This document shows, piece by piece, positions 16,525 through 25,594 of a stretch of 64,000 nucleotides of DNA. The notes below the pieces were generated by a model, which was not told where the DNA came from, did no database searches, and saw nothing but the letters and a program-made list of their open reading frames with translations. Position 1 is the stretch's first letter. Every line of letters begins with the position of its first letter. This DNA comes from Paraburkholderia bryophila (GTDB lineage Bacteria; Pseudomonadota; Gammaproteobacteria; Burkholderiales; Burkholderiaceae): positions 1-64,000 of the forward strand of contig NZ_QLTK01000001.1 in NCBI RefSeq assembly GCF_003269035.1, read 5' to 3'. Made by a program: the position numbers and the translations under genes.

Positions 16525-17259
16525 TCAAACCAGCACGCCGCCGCCGTCCACCACGACGGTCTGTCCGGTGGCGTAGCGATTGGTCATCAGGTAAAGATAA
16601 GCGTGCGCGACATCGTTGGCCTCGGCCACATAGCCCACCGGCAAAGCGTCCCCACTCGCCGCAAAAAGCGCCTCGCGCTCGGCATCGGGCATATTGGCCC
16701 ACAGCGGCGTGCGGACCAGCCCCGGGCTCACGAGGTTGACGCGAATGGGCGCCAACTCCACCGCCAGCGCCCGCACGAGGCCTTCCATGGCGCTACAGGC
16801 ACTGGCAAGCGCCACCCAACCCCGCTGCGGGCGCAGGCTGGCGACACCTCCCGTCAGCACCACGGAGCCACCGGGACGCAGATACGGCGTGGCCTGTTTG
16901 ACGGCCGCAATGGCACCGAAGACACGCACATCGAAAACCCGACGAACCGCGTCGAGATCCATCCCGGCGAGCGGCCCGGTTTGCAATGCATCGCCGGCGC
17001 TGTAAACCAGATGATCGAACGGCCCGATTCGTTCGAACAAGCCGCTCACGGCAGACTGCTCGTTCAGATCGACCGTGTATCCGCTGGCCCGCTCGCCCAG
17101 CCGGCTCACGGCCTCGGCAACGCGCTGACCACGCGATGAAACCACGATCACCGAGGCGCCCATTGCCAGCGCGGCATGCGCCGTGGCGAGGCCGATCCCC
17201 GAGGTGCCGCCCAACAGCACGACGCGTTGATCCCGAAGATTCATGTCTGCAAAAGTCAT
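16525..17259 (-). CDS. SDR family oxidoreductase-like protein, 244 aa
   Basis: The NAD(P)-binding glycine motif GGTSGIGLA is at about residues 17-25 and an SDR-like VYSAGDAL replaces the NNAG motif. The usual catalytic Y-x-x-x-K is not visible: in its place stands GWVALASACSAMEGLVRAL, a feature of a divergent SDR subgroup that keeps VNLVSPGLVRTPLW at the end. Activity may therefore be weak or non-classical. Start at the ATG of MTFADMNLRDQR with AAGGAC upstream; the longer frame adds 14 residues. It is divergent from a LysR gene that probably controls it. Confidence 0.8.
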   Translation of the reverse strand: MTFADMNLRDQRVVLLGGTSGIGLATAHAALAMGASVIVVSSRGQRVAEAVSRLGERASGYTVDLNEQSAVSGLFERIGPFDHLVYSAGDALQTGPLAGMDLDAVRRVFDVRVFGAIAAVKQATPYLRPGGSVVLTGGVASLRPQRGWVALASACSAMEGLVRALAVELAPIRVNLVSPGLVRTPLWANMPDAEREALFAASGDALPVGYVAEANDVAHAYLYLMTNRYATGQTVVVDGGGVLV

Positions 17260-17315
17260 TGGAAAGTCCTTGCGAGCGGGTTGTGAGTGAAGCAAGGACA
17301 CCAGTATTATTCTTT

Positions 17316-17343
17316 AGATAAAGTTGATAAACCCAACTTATCT
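17316..17343. promoter_or_regulatory. candidate LysR operator
   Basis: The inverted repeat AGATAAAGTTG ... CAACTTATCT (one extra A in the left arm) lies between the divergent SDR and LysR genes. AT-rich dyads with T-N11-A are typical LysR targets. Confidence 0.55.
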
Positions 17344-17370
17344 TCGAGCACCTCTTAACAGGACTTGCGA

Positions 17371-18267
17371 ATGGATCGATTTAGCAGCATGGCCATCTTC
17401 GCGCGCGTGGTCGAATCCGGCAGCTTCACCGCGGCGGCCGAAGGCAGCGGCATGACGCCGACCATGGTCGGCAACCACATCCGCGAGTTGGAGCGGCGCC
17501 TCAAAGGCCGGCTGCTGAATCGCACCACGCGACGTCAGAGTCTGACCGAACTCGGCAGGCGCTATCACGCGCGATGCCTCGAAATCCTGGCGCTGGTCGA
17601 CTCTGCCGAACTCGACGCACGCGAGATGCAGAGCACGCCGCGTGGCCGGCTGCGGGTGAGCTGTCCTGTGATCTACGGCACGCGTGTGCTCGTCCCGGCG
17701 CTTGCCGCTTACCTCGACCGCTATCCCGATGTGCAGGTCGAGTTGTCACTCAACGATCGCTTTGTCGATCTGGCTGAAGACGGCTTCGACGCCGCCATTC
17801 GCGCCGGCGTGCTGCCGGACTCGGGTTTGATCGCACGGCCGCTGGCCTTTTCGCCGCGCATTGCCTGCGCATCGCCAAGCTATCTGGCGCGCCATGGGCA
17901 TCCACAAGTGCCCGCCGATCTCGCCCAGCACAACTGCCTGGCTTTCATGGTCGCGACCGGTCCCGAACGCGAGTGGAGTTTTCCACGCCCCGACGGCAAG
18001 GGCGTGGAGCACATCCCGGTGCGGGGCCGCCTCGACGTCAACGGCGGTCTGGCGCTTCGCGAGGCCGCGCTCGCGGGATTGGGGATCATTTTCCAGCCTC
18101 AGATGATGCTGCAGGAAGATCTGGACACGGGCCGGCTCGTTCGTCTGTTTCCCGACCGGCCCGCGCAAACCTGGCCCATCCATCTGGTGCATTTGCCCGA
18201 CGCGCATCTGCCGCCGAAGCTGGTGACTTTCATTGCTTTTCTCCAGGAAACGTTGGGGGCGCAATAA
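17371..18267 (+). CDS. LysR family regulator, 298 aa
   Basis: An N-terminal winged helix-turn-helix (MAIFARVVESGSFTAAAEGS and TRRQSLTELGRRY) is followed by a periplasmic-binding-like effector domain (RGRLRVSCPVIYGTRVLVPALAAYL; SLNDRFVDLAEDGFDAAIRAG). This is the CrgA/DsdC-like branch of LysR used for divergent oxidoreductases. I use the ATG at 17371, two codons into the longer TTG frame. It is divergent from the SDR gene and convergent with sauU, with only 24 bases to the sauU stop codon. Confidence 0.88.
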   Translation: MDRFSSMAIFARVVESGSFTAAAEGSGMTPTMVGNHIRELERRLKGRLLNRTTRRQSLTELGRRYHARCLEILALVDSAELDAREMQSTPRGRLRVSCPVIYGTRVLVPALAAYLDRYPDVQVELSLNDRFVDLAEDGFDAAIRAGVLPDSGLIARPLAFSPRIACASPSYLARHGHPQVPADLAQHNCLAFMVATGPEREWSFPRPDGKGVEHIPVRGRLDVNGGLALREAALAGLGIIFQPQMMLQEDLDTGRLVRLFPDRPAQTWPIHLVHLPDAHLPPKLVTFIAFLQETLGAQ

Positions 18268-18291
18268 GCGCGCGCCCTCCGCTCCCGCTCC

Positions 18292-19689
18292 TTACTTCCA
18301 CCACCGCAACGGCCGCCGCAAGTGATGCCGCTCCAACCGCACCGCCGGCCCCGCATGCAGAAACGCCGGCATGCCGTCGAGCGGCACACCGACCGCCCGT
18401 TCGCGTTCCTCGTCGGCCTCGACGGTCTTGCTGGTGTCGATGAACAGCGAGGCCAGCACACCGACCGCGAGCAGCCCCGCCGAGATCGTGAACGGCACGT
18501 TGTAACTGCCGGTCTTTTCGATCAGATAGCCGAACACGACCGGCGAGATCATCCCCGCCACGCCAAAACCGGTATTCATCATGCCACCGGCCGTGCCCGC
18601 ATATTTACCGGCGATATCGAGCGGCAAGGTCCACAGCACCGGATTGGTAATCTCGAGGAAGAAGAACGACGCCGACAGGAACCACACGGCGGTGAGCGGA
18701 TTCGTGGCGGACACCATCGGCACCAGAAACACCAGCGACCCGCCCATGCCGACCACCAGCACCGCGCAGCGCGCAAAGCGCAGGCGTCCGGTGATCTTGA
18801 AGAGCTTGTCCGACACCACGCCGCCGAGCGTATCGCCCACCACGCCCGCCAGCAGCGGCAACGCCGTGAACAGCGCCAGTTGCTTGAGATCGAAGCCGCG
18901 CGATTCGCGTAGATACGACGGCAGCCAGGTCAGATACACCCACAGCAGCCAGCCATAGCAGAAGTCGACGAAGGTCACGAGCCACATGCGCCGGATCAGT
19001 TTGCGCCACGGCGTCGCCGCGTGTTTCGCGCGGTCGCAGTCGCCGGCGCGGTAGCCGATTTCCGTGGTTTCCTCCGGTGTGATGCGACGGTTCTGTTCCG
19101 GCGAGTTCGTGAACACGAACAGGTAGAGCACCGTCCATGCGAGGCTGGCGATTCCAAGCAGAATGAACGCATCGCGCCAGCCACCGGTGGCCACCACCGC
19201 AAGCACGAGCGGCGGCGTGACGGCGCCGCCCAGGCGCGCGAAGCTGTGCGTGATGCCTTGCGCGAAGCCGCGCTCCGCAACCGGCATCCAGTAGGTGAAC
19301 GCGCGCGTGGCGGTCGGAAACGCCCCGCCCTCGCCGATGCCGAGCGCGAAGCGCATCAGCACGAGCATGGTCACGCTACCTGCGAAGCCGGTGGCGAGCG
19401 TGGCCACGCCCCAGATCAGCGACAGCACGGTCAGCACCAGTTTCGGTCCGAACTTGTCGGCGAGCCAGCCGCCCACGATCTGCATCGCCGCGTACGGATA
19501 CGCGAAGGCCGAAAACACCAGGCCGAGCTGCACCGTGGTGAGGCCCATCTCGTGACGGATCAGGGGACCGGCTACGGCGATGTTGACGCGATCGATGTAT
19601 GAGATGAAGTACATCAAACACATGACCGCCAGGATGATATGGCGTGTTTTGATACGCCGGATGCGGGTTTCCATGCTGTCTCCATGCAA
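18292..19689 (-). CDS. sauU: MFS transporter, probable sulfoacetate importer SauU
   Basis: This is a 12-segment major facilitator of the anion:cation symporter (ACS/phthalate permease-like) type. Signatures are the first helix ISYIDRVNIAVAGPLI, the G-x-x-x-D-x-x-G loop GGWLADKFGPK and RFALGIGEGGAFP. In the sulfoacetate system of Cupriavidus, SauU is the MFS importer and is encoded with SauS, SauT and the IclR regulator SauR; the same set lies here in the order sauS-sauT-sauU. The C-terminal 40 residues (ERERAVGVPLDG...) are a hydrophilic extension not needed for transport. The first Met at 19689 or the fifth-codon-later Met at 19674 may start. Confidence 0.78.
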   Translation of the reverse strand: MHGDSMETRIRRIKTRHIILAVMCLMYFISYIDRVNIAVAGPLIRHEMGLTTVQLGLVFSAFAYPYAAMQIVGGWLADKFGPKLVLTVLSLIWGVATLATGFAGSVTMLVLMRFALGIGEGGAFPTATRAFTYWMPVAERGFAQGITHSFARLGGAVTPPLVLAVVATGGWRDAFILLGIASLAWTVLYLFVFTNSPEQNRRITPEETTEIGYRAGDCDRAKHAATPWRKLIRRMWLVTFVDFCYGWLLWVYLTWLPSYLRESRGFDLKQLALFTALPLLAGVVGDTLGGVVSDKLFKITGRLRFARCAVLVVGMGGSLVFLVPMVSATNPLTAVWFLSASFFFLEITNPVLWTLPLDIAGKYAGTAGGMMNTGFGVAGMISPVVFGYLIEKTGSYNVPFTISAGLLAVGVLASLFIDTSKTVEADEERERAVGVPLDGMPAFLHAGPAVRLERHHLRRPLRWWK

Positions 19690-19810
19690 CGTAGTTGCTG
19701 TCTTTTGTGTGTCGAGAGCGGTGTCGAGAGTGGCTTCGATAAACCGTCGTTCGATGCTGCCGTTCTGCTGTTACTGCTGGCGCGACGCGACGCCCTCGCG
19801 TCGACGTCGT

Positions 19811-21529
19811 TCACGTAGGCACCAGCTTCAATCGCTGCACCTTGCCCGAGGGCCCACGCGGCAATTCGTCGACGAAGCGGAATTCCTTCGGCGTCTTGTA
19901 GCGGCCGAGTTCGCGCAGGCAGTGCTCGCGGAGTTCGGCCGGGTCGGGCGCGGCGCGTCCGTCGTTCAGACGCGGCACCACGAAGGCGACGATGTCCTGC
20001 CCATACGCCGGGTCGGGCACGCCGACCGCTGCGGCATCGAGCACGCCCGGATGGCGCAGCAAGGCCTCGTCGATCTCGCGCGGCGCGATGTTTTCGCCGC
20101 CCTTGATGATCAATTCCTTCGCGCGGCCGTTGATGTAGAAGTAGCCGTCCGCGTCGCGATAACCGAGGTCGCCGGTGCGCAGCCAGCCATCGGCGGTGAA
20201 CGCGGCGGCGGTTTCCTCGGGACGCTTGTAGTAACCGCCCATCACCTGTTCGCCGCGCAGAATCAGTTCGCCGCATTCGTCGGCGGCGCAGTCGCGCCCC
20301 TCGCGATCGATCACGCGCGCTTCGCCACCCGACGGCAGGCCAATGCTGCCGACCCGCCGCCGTGTCATCTCGTACGGGTTGCTGAACACGGGCGCGGCGG
20401 TTTCCGTCATCCCCATCGTTTCGATCACGCCGATGCCGAAGCGCGCCTCGAACGCGCGATGATGATCGGCCGGCAATGCCGCCGACGCGCTGCGGCAAAA
20501 CTTGAGCGCCGCCAGGTCGTAGGTGCAGGTTTCGTCGGCATTGAGCAGATACGCGACGATGGTCGGCACCACGTTGATCCACGTACACGCATGCAACGCG
20601 ACGTCGCGCCAGAATGTGCGCGCGGAAAAGCGCGGCGTCATCACCGCCGAGCCGCCATGAAACAGCGGCGCGAGCAGCGTCACCACCAGACCGTTGATGT
20701 GATAGAGCGGCAGCGATGCAAGCACGCGATCGTCCGCGTCCAGCCGGTGTTCGGCGGTGATGTTGCGTGCGTTCGCAAGCAGATTGCGGTGAGTCAGTAG
20801 CACGCCCTTGGGTGTGCCGGTAGTGCCCGAGGTGTACATGAGCAAGGCGACGTCGCCGGCGGCGGGTGCGGTCGGTGCGTCGGCGAGTGGTTCGGCGGCA
20901 AGCTGAGGGGTGCTGCGCTGTTTAAGCGGAATTGAAGTGGAGGCGGACGCTGAAGCCGAATCCGTCAGCCCTGCCCCGTGTGCCCCGGCTTCCACCAACG
21001 CAGGCTCGCATCGCATCAGCAACGGCGGCGCCGGATCGTCCGGCTCCGTTTCGATCACCGCGATACTGCGCGTCAGCCCTTCGGCGCGCAGACCGGCAAG
21101 CGCCGTTTCGATCGTGGCGTGCGTGTCGCGCGCGGCGAAGATCATCCGCGTATCCGAATGGCCGACGATATAGCGCACCTGTGACGGCTGGCACAACAGA
21201 TTCAGCGGATTCGCCACCAGTCCGCTGTACATCGCGGCGAGCAGCAGCCTGGCGGTCTGGATGCCGTTGCCCATGAACACCGAAATCACGTCGCCCGGCT
21301 GCAGACCCGCCCCTCTGAAACGCGTCTCCAGCAGGCGGCAGTCGTCGCGTAACGCGCCGAACGTCAGCACGCTCGCGCGGCGCTCGGGGGCCACCGGTTC
21401 ATCGTCGTCGAGTGCGGTCAGCAGAAACGGCTTGTCGGGGTACTGCGCGGCGCGCTCGTCGATCAGCGCGCGGAGCGTGGCGGGGGTGCTCGTTTGCGTG
21501 CTTGTTGGCATGTTCGTTGGCGTGCTCAT
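19811..21529 (-). CDS. sauT: AMP-forming CoA ligase, probable sulfoacetate-CoA ligase SauT
   Basis: This 572-residue member of the acyl-adenylate synthetase superfamily would activate sulfoacetate with ATP and CoA to sulfoacetyl-CoA. The phosphate-binding loop is YTSGTTGTPKG near residue 225, the adenylate motifs are GMTETA and YKRPEETAAAF...WLRTGDLGY, the hinge is DGYFYINGRAKELIIKGG, and the C-terminal catalytic Lys is in PSGKVQRL. The ATG start at 21529 overlaps the sauS stop codon (ATGA), so the two are translationally coupled. A frame starting upstream inside sauS was rejected. Substrate is inferred from context, since related ligases act on many acids. Confidence 0.8.
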   Translation of the reverse strand: MSTPTNMPTSTQTSTPATLRALIDERAAQYPDKPFLLTALDDDEPVAPERRASVLTFGALRDDCRLLETRFRGAGLQPGDVISVFMGNGIQTARLLLAAMYSGLVANPLNLLCQPSQVRYIVGHSDTRMIFAARDTHATIETALAGLRAEGLTRSIAVIETEPDDPAPPLLMRCEPALVEAGAHGAGLTDSASASASTSIPLKQRSTPQLAAEPLADAPTAPAAGDVALLMYTSGTTGTPKGVLLTHRNLLANARNITAEHRLDADDRVLASLPLYHINGLVVTLLAPLFHGGSAVMTPRFSARTFWRDVALHACTWINVVPTIVAYLLNADETCTYDLAALKFCRSASAALPADHHRAFEARFGIGVIETMGMTETAAPVFSNPYEMTRRRVGSIGLPSGGEARVIDREGRDCAADECGELILRGEQVMGGYYKRPEETAAAFTADGWLRTGDLGYRDADGYFYINGRAKELIIKGGENIAPREIDEALLRHPGVLDAAAVGVPDPAYGQDIVAFVVPRLNDGRAAPDPAELREHCLRELGRYKTPKEFRFVDELPRGPSGKVQRLKLVPT

Positions 21530-22971
21530 CGACCGACCCTCGCGAAGAAATCGCCGAGCAGATCGTCCACGTCCGGCACCCGTTCTTCGATCGGGTACGC
21601 GACCCGTGTGGTGTTCAGGTAGTGGCGGAATCCCAGGTTGCCCGAGAAGTTGTTGCGGCCCCAGGTGCCGCAGCCCATCGAGAGCGAAAACGGCAGGCCG
21701 TTGTCGAAGTTGCCGCCGGTCGCGAGGCAATGCGCCTGATTCACGATCACGCGCGCCACCGGCAAACTCACGCCGAGTTGCACCGCTTGCGCGGCGTCGC
21801 TCGAATGCAGGCCGACCGAATGACCGGCGCCCATGTAGGCGTAGATGTCGCGCACCACGTCGGCGGCGGCGTCGAAATTCGCCGCGCGATACACGGTCAG
21901 CACCGGCGAGAGTTTTTCGCCGGAGAACGGATAGTCGCTACCGGCGCCGCTCTCCTCCACCATCAAAAACGTAGGATGCCGCTCGGCTATCTCGTCGAGA
22001 CCCGCCACGCGCGCGATAACCTCGGCGGATTTCGCGGTGCAGTGTTCGGAAAGCTTGCCGTTGACCCACATTGCCGCCTGCAGGCGGGCTTTCTGCGCCG
22101 CGTCGAGCAGTACGCCGCCACACGTGGCCAGTTCGGCCAGCATCGGTGCATAGACGGCTTGTTCGATCACGACGCTGTTTTCGGACGAACAGCTGGTTGC
22201 GTTGTCGAAGGTCTTCGAGCGCAGGATTTTCTGCGCCGCGTCATGCAGATCCGCCGACGCCGTGACGATCGATGCGACGTTGCCCGCGCCTACCCCGAAC
22301 GCGGGCGTGCCGCTCGCATACGCCATCCGCACGTTGGCCTGCGAGCCGGTGGCGACCACCAGATCGCACTGCCGCATCAGCGCGGCGGTCGCGGCCTTGC
22401 TGATCGGCGCGGGCAGCATTTGCACCAGATCGGGGTTAAGCCCGGCTTTGACAAACTGCGCGTGAATGAACCCGATCAGCAGCGCGCAAGAGGAATACCC
22501 TTTCGGGGACGGCGCAACGATTACCGCATTGCCGCATTTGAGTGCGTTGATGATCTTGTTGGCTGGCGTCGCGGCCGGGTTGGTCGACGGCGTGATCGCC
22601 GCGACCACGCCCACCGCGCGCGCGATCTCGACAATCCCGCTGGCGTCGTCGCGCGCGATCACGCCGGTGGTTTTCTGGCCGTGCAGATCGCGCAGCAAAC
22701 CCAACGTCTTGCGATAGTTCTTGCGGAACTTGTCGTCCGCGTTGCCGAGGCCGGTGTCGCGCACCGAGAGATCGGCAAGCTGGCGGTTGCGCTGCGGCTC
22801 CATGATCGCCCACGCCGCTGCGGCCGCGGCGGTATCGAGCGCCACCTGCCCCGCGCTTTCGAAAACGCGCTGCGCCGCGCGCGCTTTCGCCACGAGTGCG
22901 GCAACCACGCGTTCGGCTTCGCCGTCGGTGGATTGGCCCGCGATTTCGGCTCCTGTGGCCCTGACGTTCAT
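21526..22971 (-). CDS. sauS: acylating sulfoacetaldehyde dehydrogenase SauS
   Basis: This is an aldehyde dehydrogenase-superfamily enzyme of the CoA-acylating class (481 aa). In the sulfoacetate route it reduces sulfoacetyl-CoA with NADPH or NADH to sulfoacetaldehyde, the substrate of Xsc. The active-site Cys is C261 in NATSCSSENS; the cofactor-binding TPSTNPAATPANK and GVGAGNV motifs are those of acylating dehydrogenases such as acetaldehyde dehydrogenase. It heads the leftward operon sauS-sauT-sauU. The divergent IclR gene and the shared dyad at 23084-23109 indicate control by SauR. Confidence 0.85.
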   Translation of the reverse strand: MNVRATGAEIAGQSTDGEAERVVAALVAKARAAQRVFESAGQVALDTAAAAAAWAIMEPQRNRQLADLSVRDTGLGNADDKFRKNYRKTLGLLRDLHGQKTTGVIARDDASGIVEIARAVGVVAAITPSTNPAATPANKIINALKCGNAVIVAPSPKGYSSCALLIGFIHAQFVKAGLNPDLVQMLPAPISKAATAALMRQCDLVVATGSQANVRMAYASGTPAFGVGAGNVASIVTASADLHDAAQKILRSKTFDNATSCSSENSVVIEQAVYAPMLAELATCGGVLLDAAQKARLQAAMWVNGKLSEHCTAKSAEVIARVAGLDEIAERHPTFLMVEESGAGSDYPFSGEKLSPVLTVYRAANFDAAADVVRDIYAYMGAGHSVGLHSSDAAQAVQLGVSLPVARVIVNQAHCLATGGNFDNGLPFSLSMGCGTWGRNNFSGNLGFRHYLNTTRVAYPIEERVPDVDDLLGDFFARVGR

Positions 22972-23034
22972 ATCGGTGTGCTCCGGGTTGCGGTTTCGAT
23001 TGCAGTGCTACCAATCTAGCCAGCGGCGCGGTGC

Positions 23035-23118
23035 CCACAGTCCCGTTTTTCGCGCTAAGCGTCGCAACGCATTCGCGCGCATCGGAAAGTGCGGAATTCG
23101 GTACTTTCCACAGTCCCG
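23035..23118. promoter_or_regulatory. candidate SauR operator and flanking repeats
   Basis: A palindrome at 23084-23109, GGAAAGT ... GAATTC ... ACTTTCC, has 22 of 26 positions symmetric, as expected for an IclR dimer pair. It is the strongest dyad in the sauS/sauR divergent region. Direct repeats CCACAGTCCCG flank it at 23035-23045 and 23108-23118. Confidence 0.6.
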
Positions 23119-23175
23119 AAAACCGCTCGATCCGATGCAAAATCTGACTTATCGCCACGCGGGCAAGGAAGCGCA

Positions 23176-23940
23176 ATGTCGACGTCGAATCAGTCGAATG
23201 CAGCGGCGGTGCGCGCGTTTCGCGTGCTCGAAACGCTGGCCGAAGCGGGCACGCCCCTGTCGATGACGGAACTCGTCAACGCGCTCGGCCTGCCGAAACA
23301 GACTGTCCACCGCATCCTCGTGCAACTGATGGACGCGTGGCTCGTCACGCGCGGCGCGGGCGACCGTCTGTACGAATGCTCGCCGCGCGTGCGGATGCTG
23401 GCCGTGAACGTGCTGATGCACGCCGGACCCGCCGCGGCGCGGCACGTTTTGCTGGAACAGCTGGTGGCGAAGATCGGCGAGACCTGCAATCTGACCATGC
23501 TGTCCGGCAACGACGTGGTCTACGTCGACCGCGTCGAAACCGAATGGCCGTTGCGGATGCATTTGCAGCCGGGCTCGCACGTGCCGCTGCATTGCTCGGC
23601 GAGCGGCAAACTGCTGCTGAGTTTTCTGCCGAAGGAGCGGCGCGAACGCGTGATCGAAACACTGCCGCTACGCGGCTATTCCGAGCGGACCATTACCGAC
23701 CGCGACGCGTTGCGCAAGGAGTTGACCACCACGCGACGGCGCCTGCTCGCGATCAACAATCAGGAGCATCTGCAAGGGCTGATCGCGATTGCCGTGCCGG
23801 TCATGCTGGACCGCAATCGCGCGTGCGCGGCGATTGCGGTCCAGGCGCCGGTGGGCCGCGTCACGCTCGACGATCTGCTGGCCTTCGTGCCCGATCTGCG
23901 CTACGCGGCGGAGGAAACCGCGAAGACGTTTCGCGAGTGA
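23176..23940 (+). CDS. sauR: IclR family regulator, probable SauR
   Basis: Residues 10-65 form the IclR winged helix (AVRAFRVLETLAEAGTPLSM, LPKQTVHRILVQL). The effector domain follows with the family features GETCNLTML, LQPGSHVPLHCSASGKLLL and, near the end, CAAIAVQAPVGR. SauR of the sulfoacetate system is IclR-type and divergent from or next to sauS, as here. The start is the ATG with AAGGAA nine bases upstream; the longer frame adds 29 residues. The same GETCNLT and ASGKL effector motifs recur in both IclR proteins at 27474 and 28450. Confidence 0.82.
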   Translation: MSTSNQSNAAAVRAFRVLETLAEAGTPLSMTELVNALGLPKQTVHRILVQLMDAWLVTRGAGDRLYECSPRVRMLAVNVLMHAGPAAARHVLLEQLVAKIGETCNLTMLSGNDVVYVDRVETEWPLRMHLQPGSHVPLHCSASGKLLLSFLPKERRERVIETLPLRGYSERTITDRDALRKELTTTRRRLLAINNQEHLQGLIAIAVPVMLDRNRACAAIAVQAPVGRVTLDDLLAFVPDLRYAAEETAKTFRE

Positions 23941-24052
23941 GGTGTCGATAACTCACCGTGCGAGCGCGGCAGCGCGCACGCAAGAGCGGCGCGCTGCAAC
24001 GTATAACAACACGCGCGCCGCGACGCACGTGCTACCTGAGCACGCCGACCTG

Positions 24053-25360
24053 TTACCGCGCGTGCACCACCGAATCGAACGCCCCCGCCCGTCTGCGCTC
24101 GATCGCACGCGCCGACAACGCCGACACCAGCGCCGAAAACAGCACATACGCGCAGACCGTCCACGGTTTGCCGCCGTTCAGCCGCATCAGGATCGTCGCG
24201 ATGATCGGCGTGAGCCCGCTCGCGAAAATACCCGAGAACTGATACACGAACGAGATCCCCGTATAGCGGACTTTCGCGTCGAACAGTTCGGCGAACAGCG
24301 CGGCCTCCGGACCGTAGACCATCGCGTAGAAAATGCCGAACGGAATCACGATCGCGGTCCAGATCAGCAGCGTGTTGCCCGGCTGCATTTCGATCAGCCA
24401 GAAGGACGGAAACACCGACACGCCGCAAATCAGCGAACCCCAGAAATACACCTTCGCGCGGCCGATCCGGTCGGACAGACTGCCGAACAGCGGAATGAAG
24501 AAGCACATCACCGCGGCTGCGATCATCACCCCGAGCAATGCGTCGGTGCGGCTCATCGCGACGTGCTGCGTGAGGTAACCGATCGAAAACACCGCGAAGA
24601 TATTGAAGAACACACCGTCGATATACCGTGCGCCCATGCCGAGCAGCACCTCGCTGCGGTAGCGCGTGATCATGTCGACGAACGGAATTTTCGCTTCCCG
24701 GCCACCGCGTTTGAGGGCGATAAATTCCGGCGTCTCCATCACTTTCGCGCGAATGTACAGACCGATCACCACGAGCCCCAGCGACGCGCCGAAGGCGATC
24801 CGCCAGCCCCACGACAGAAACGCCGTTTCGGGCAGCAGGCGCGACAGACTCGCGACCATTCCCGACGCGAGACACAGGCCGATCGACAAGCCGATTTGCG
24901 GCAAGCTCGCGTAGAGCCCGCGCTTTTCGGGCGGCGCGTATTCATACGCCATCAACACCGCGCCGCCCCATTCGCCGCCGAGACCGATGCCCTGCAACAC
25001 GCGCAGCGACAACAGCAGAATCGGCGCCCAGATGCCGATCTGCGCATAGGTCGGCACGAACGCGACGCCGGCCGTGGAAATCCCCATGATGATCAGCGTC
25101 AGGATCAGCGCCGACTTGCGGCCGATCCGGTCGCCGAAGTGACCGAACAGCACGCCGCCCAGCGGCCGCGTGACGAAGCCGACCGCAAAGGTCGAATACG
25201 CGAGCAGCGTGGACACGAGCGGATCGCTGGCGGGGAAATAGAGCTTGTTGAAGACGATGCCGGCGACCACGCCGTAGAGGAAAAAGTCATACCATTCGAC
25301 GGTCGCGCCGATCACGCTGGCGAGGGCTACGCGCCGGATAGTACGGGGATCGATTGCCAT
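24053..25360 (-). CDS. iseU: MHS-type MFS transporter, probable isethionate importer
   Basis: This is a metabolite:H+ symporter (ShiA/ProP-like) with 12 predicted segments. The family opening IGATVEWYDFFLYG, the G-x-x-x-D-x-x-G loop FGHFGDRIGRK and RVLQGIGLGGEWGGAVLM are intact. It is next to a GMC-type dehydrogenase on the same strand, with 234 bases between them. In Cupriavidus the isethionate genes pair an MFS importer IseU with the dehydrogenase IseJ and an IclR regulator. The same three types occur here, which is the basis of the name. Substrate is inferred; other carboxylates cannot be excluded. Confidence 0.62.
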   Translation of the reverse strand: MAIDPRTIRRVALASVIGATVEWYDFFLYGVVAGIVFNKLYFPASDPLVSTLLAYSTFAVGFVTRPLGGVLFGHFGDRIGRKSALILTLIIMGISTAGVAFVPTYAQIGIWAPILLLSLRVLQGIGLGGEWGGAVLMAYEYAPPEKRGLYASLPQIGLSIGLCLASGMVASLSRLLPETAFLSWGWRIAFGASLGLVVIGLYIRAKVMETPEFIALKRGGREAKIPFVDMITRYRSEVLLGMGARYIDGVFFNIFAVFSIGYLTQHVAMSRTDALLGVMIAAAVMCFFIPLFGSLSDRIGRAKVYFWGSLICGVSVFPSFWLIEMQPGNTLLIWTAIVIPFGIFYAMVYGPEAALFAELFDAKVRYTGISFVYQFSGIFASGLTPIIATILMRLNGGKPWTVCAYVLFSALVSALSARAIERRRAGAFDSVVHAR

Positions 25361-25594
25361 AGCAGTTGCTCCTCAATGGACGGCCATGCCGCGTGCGCTT
25401 ACCCTTCGTGCGTGCACGCGGCCGGACGAAAACCCCAGTTGTCTCCTCCGGGGGTGTTGTTGGCAGACGGCGAGCCGTGCGCGAATCGGCGAGCCCGCGA
25501 CTGCGTTGCGCGGCACGTGTCGGCCGCGTCGTTTTTTGCACCTGCTGCGTTGCACCTGCCGTGTTGCTCCTGCACCTGCAAACCCTGCGAACCG

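Noticed and set aside
19580..20800. 406-codon open frame on the plus strand
   Set aside because: It is antisense to sauT and sauU and is explained by GC-rich third positions of those genes.
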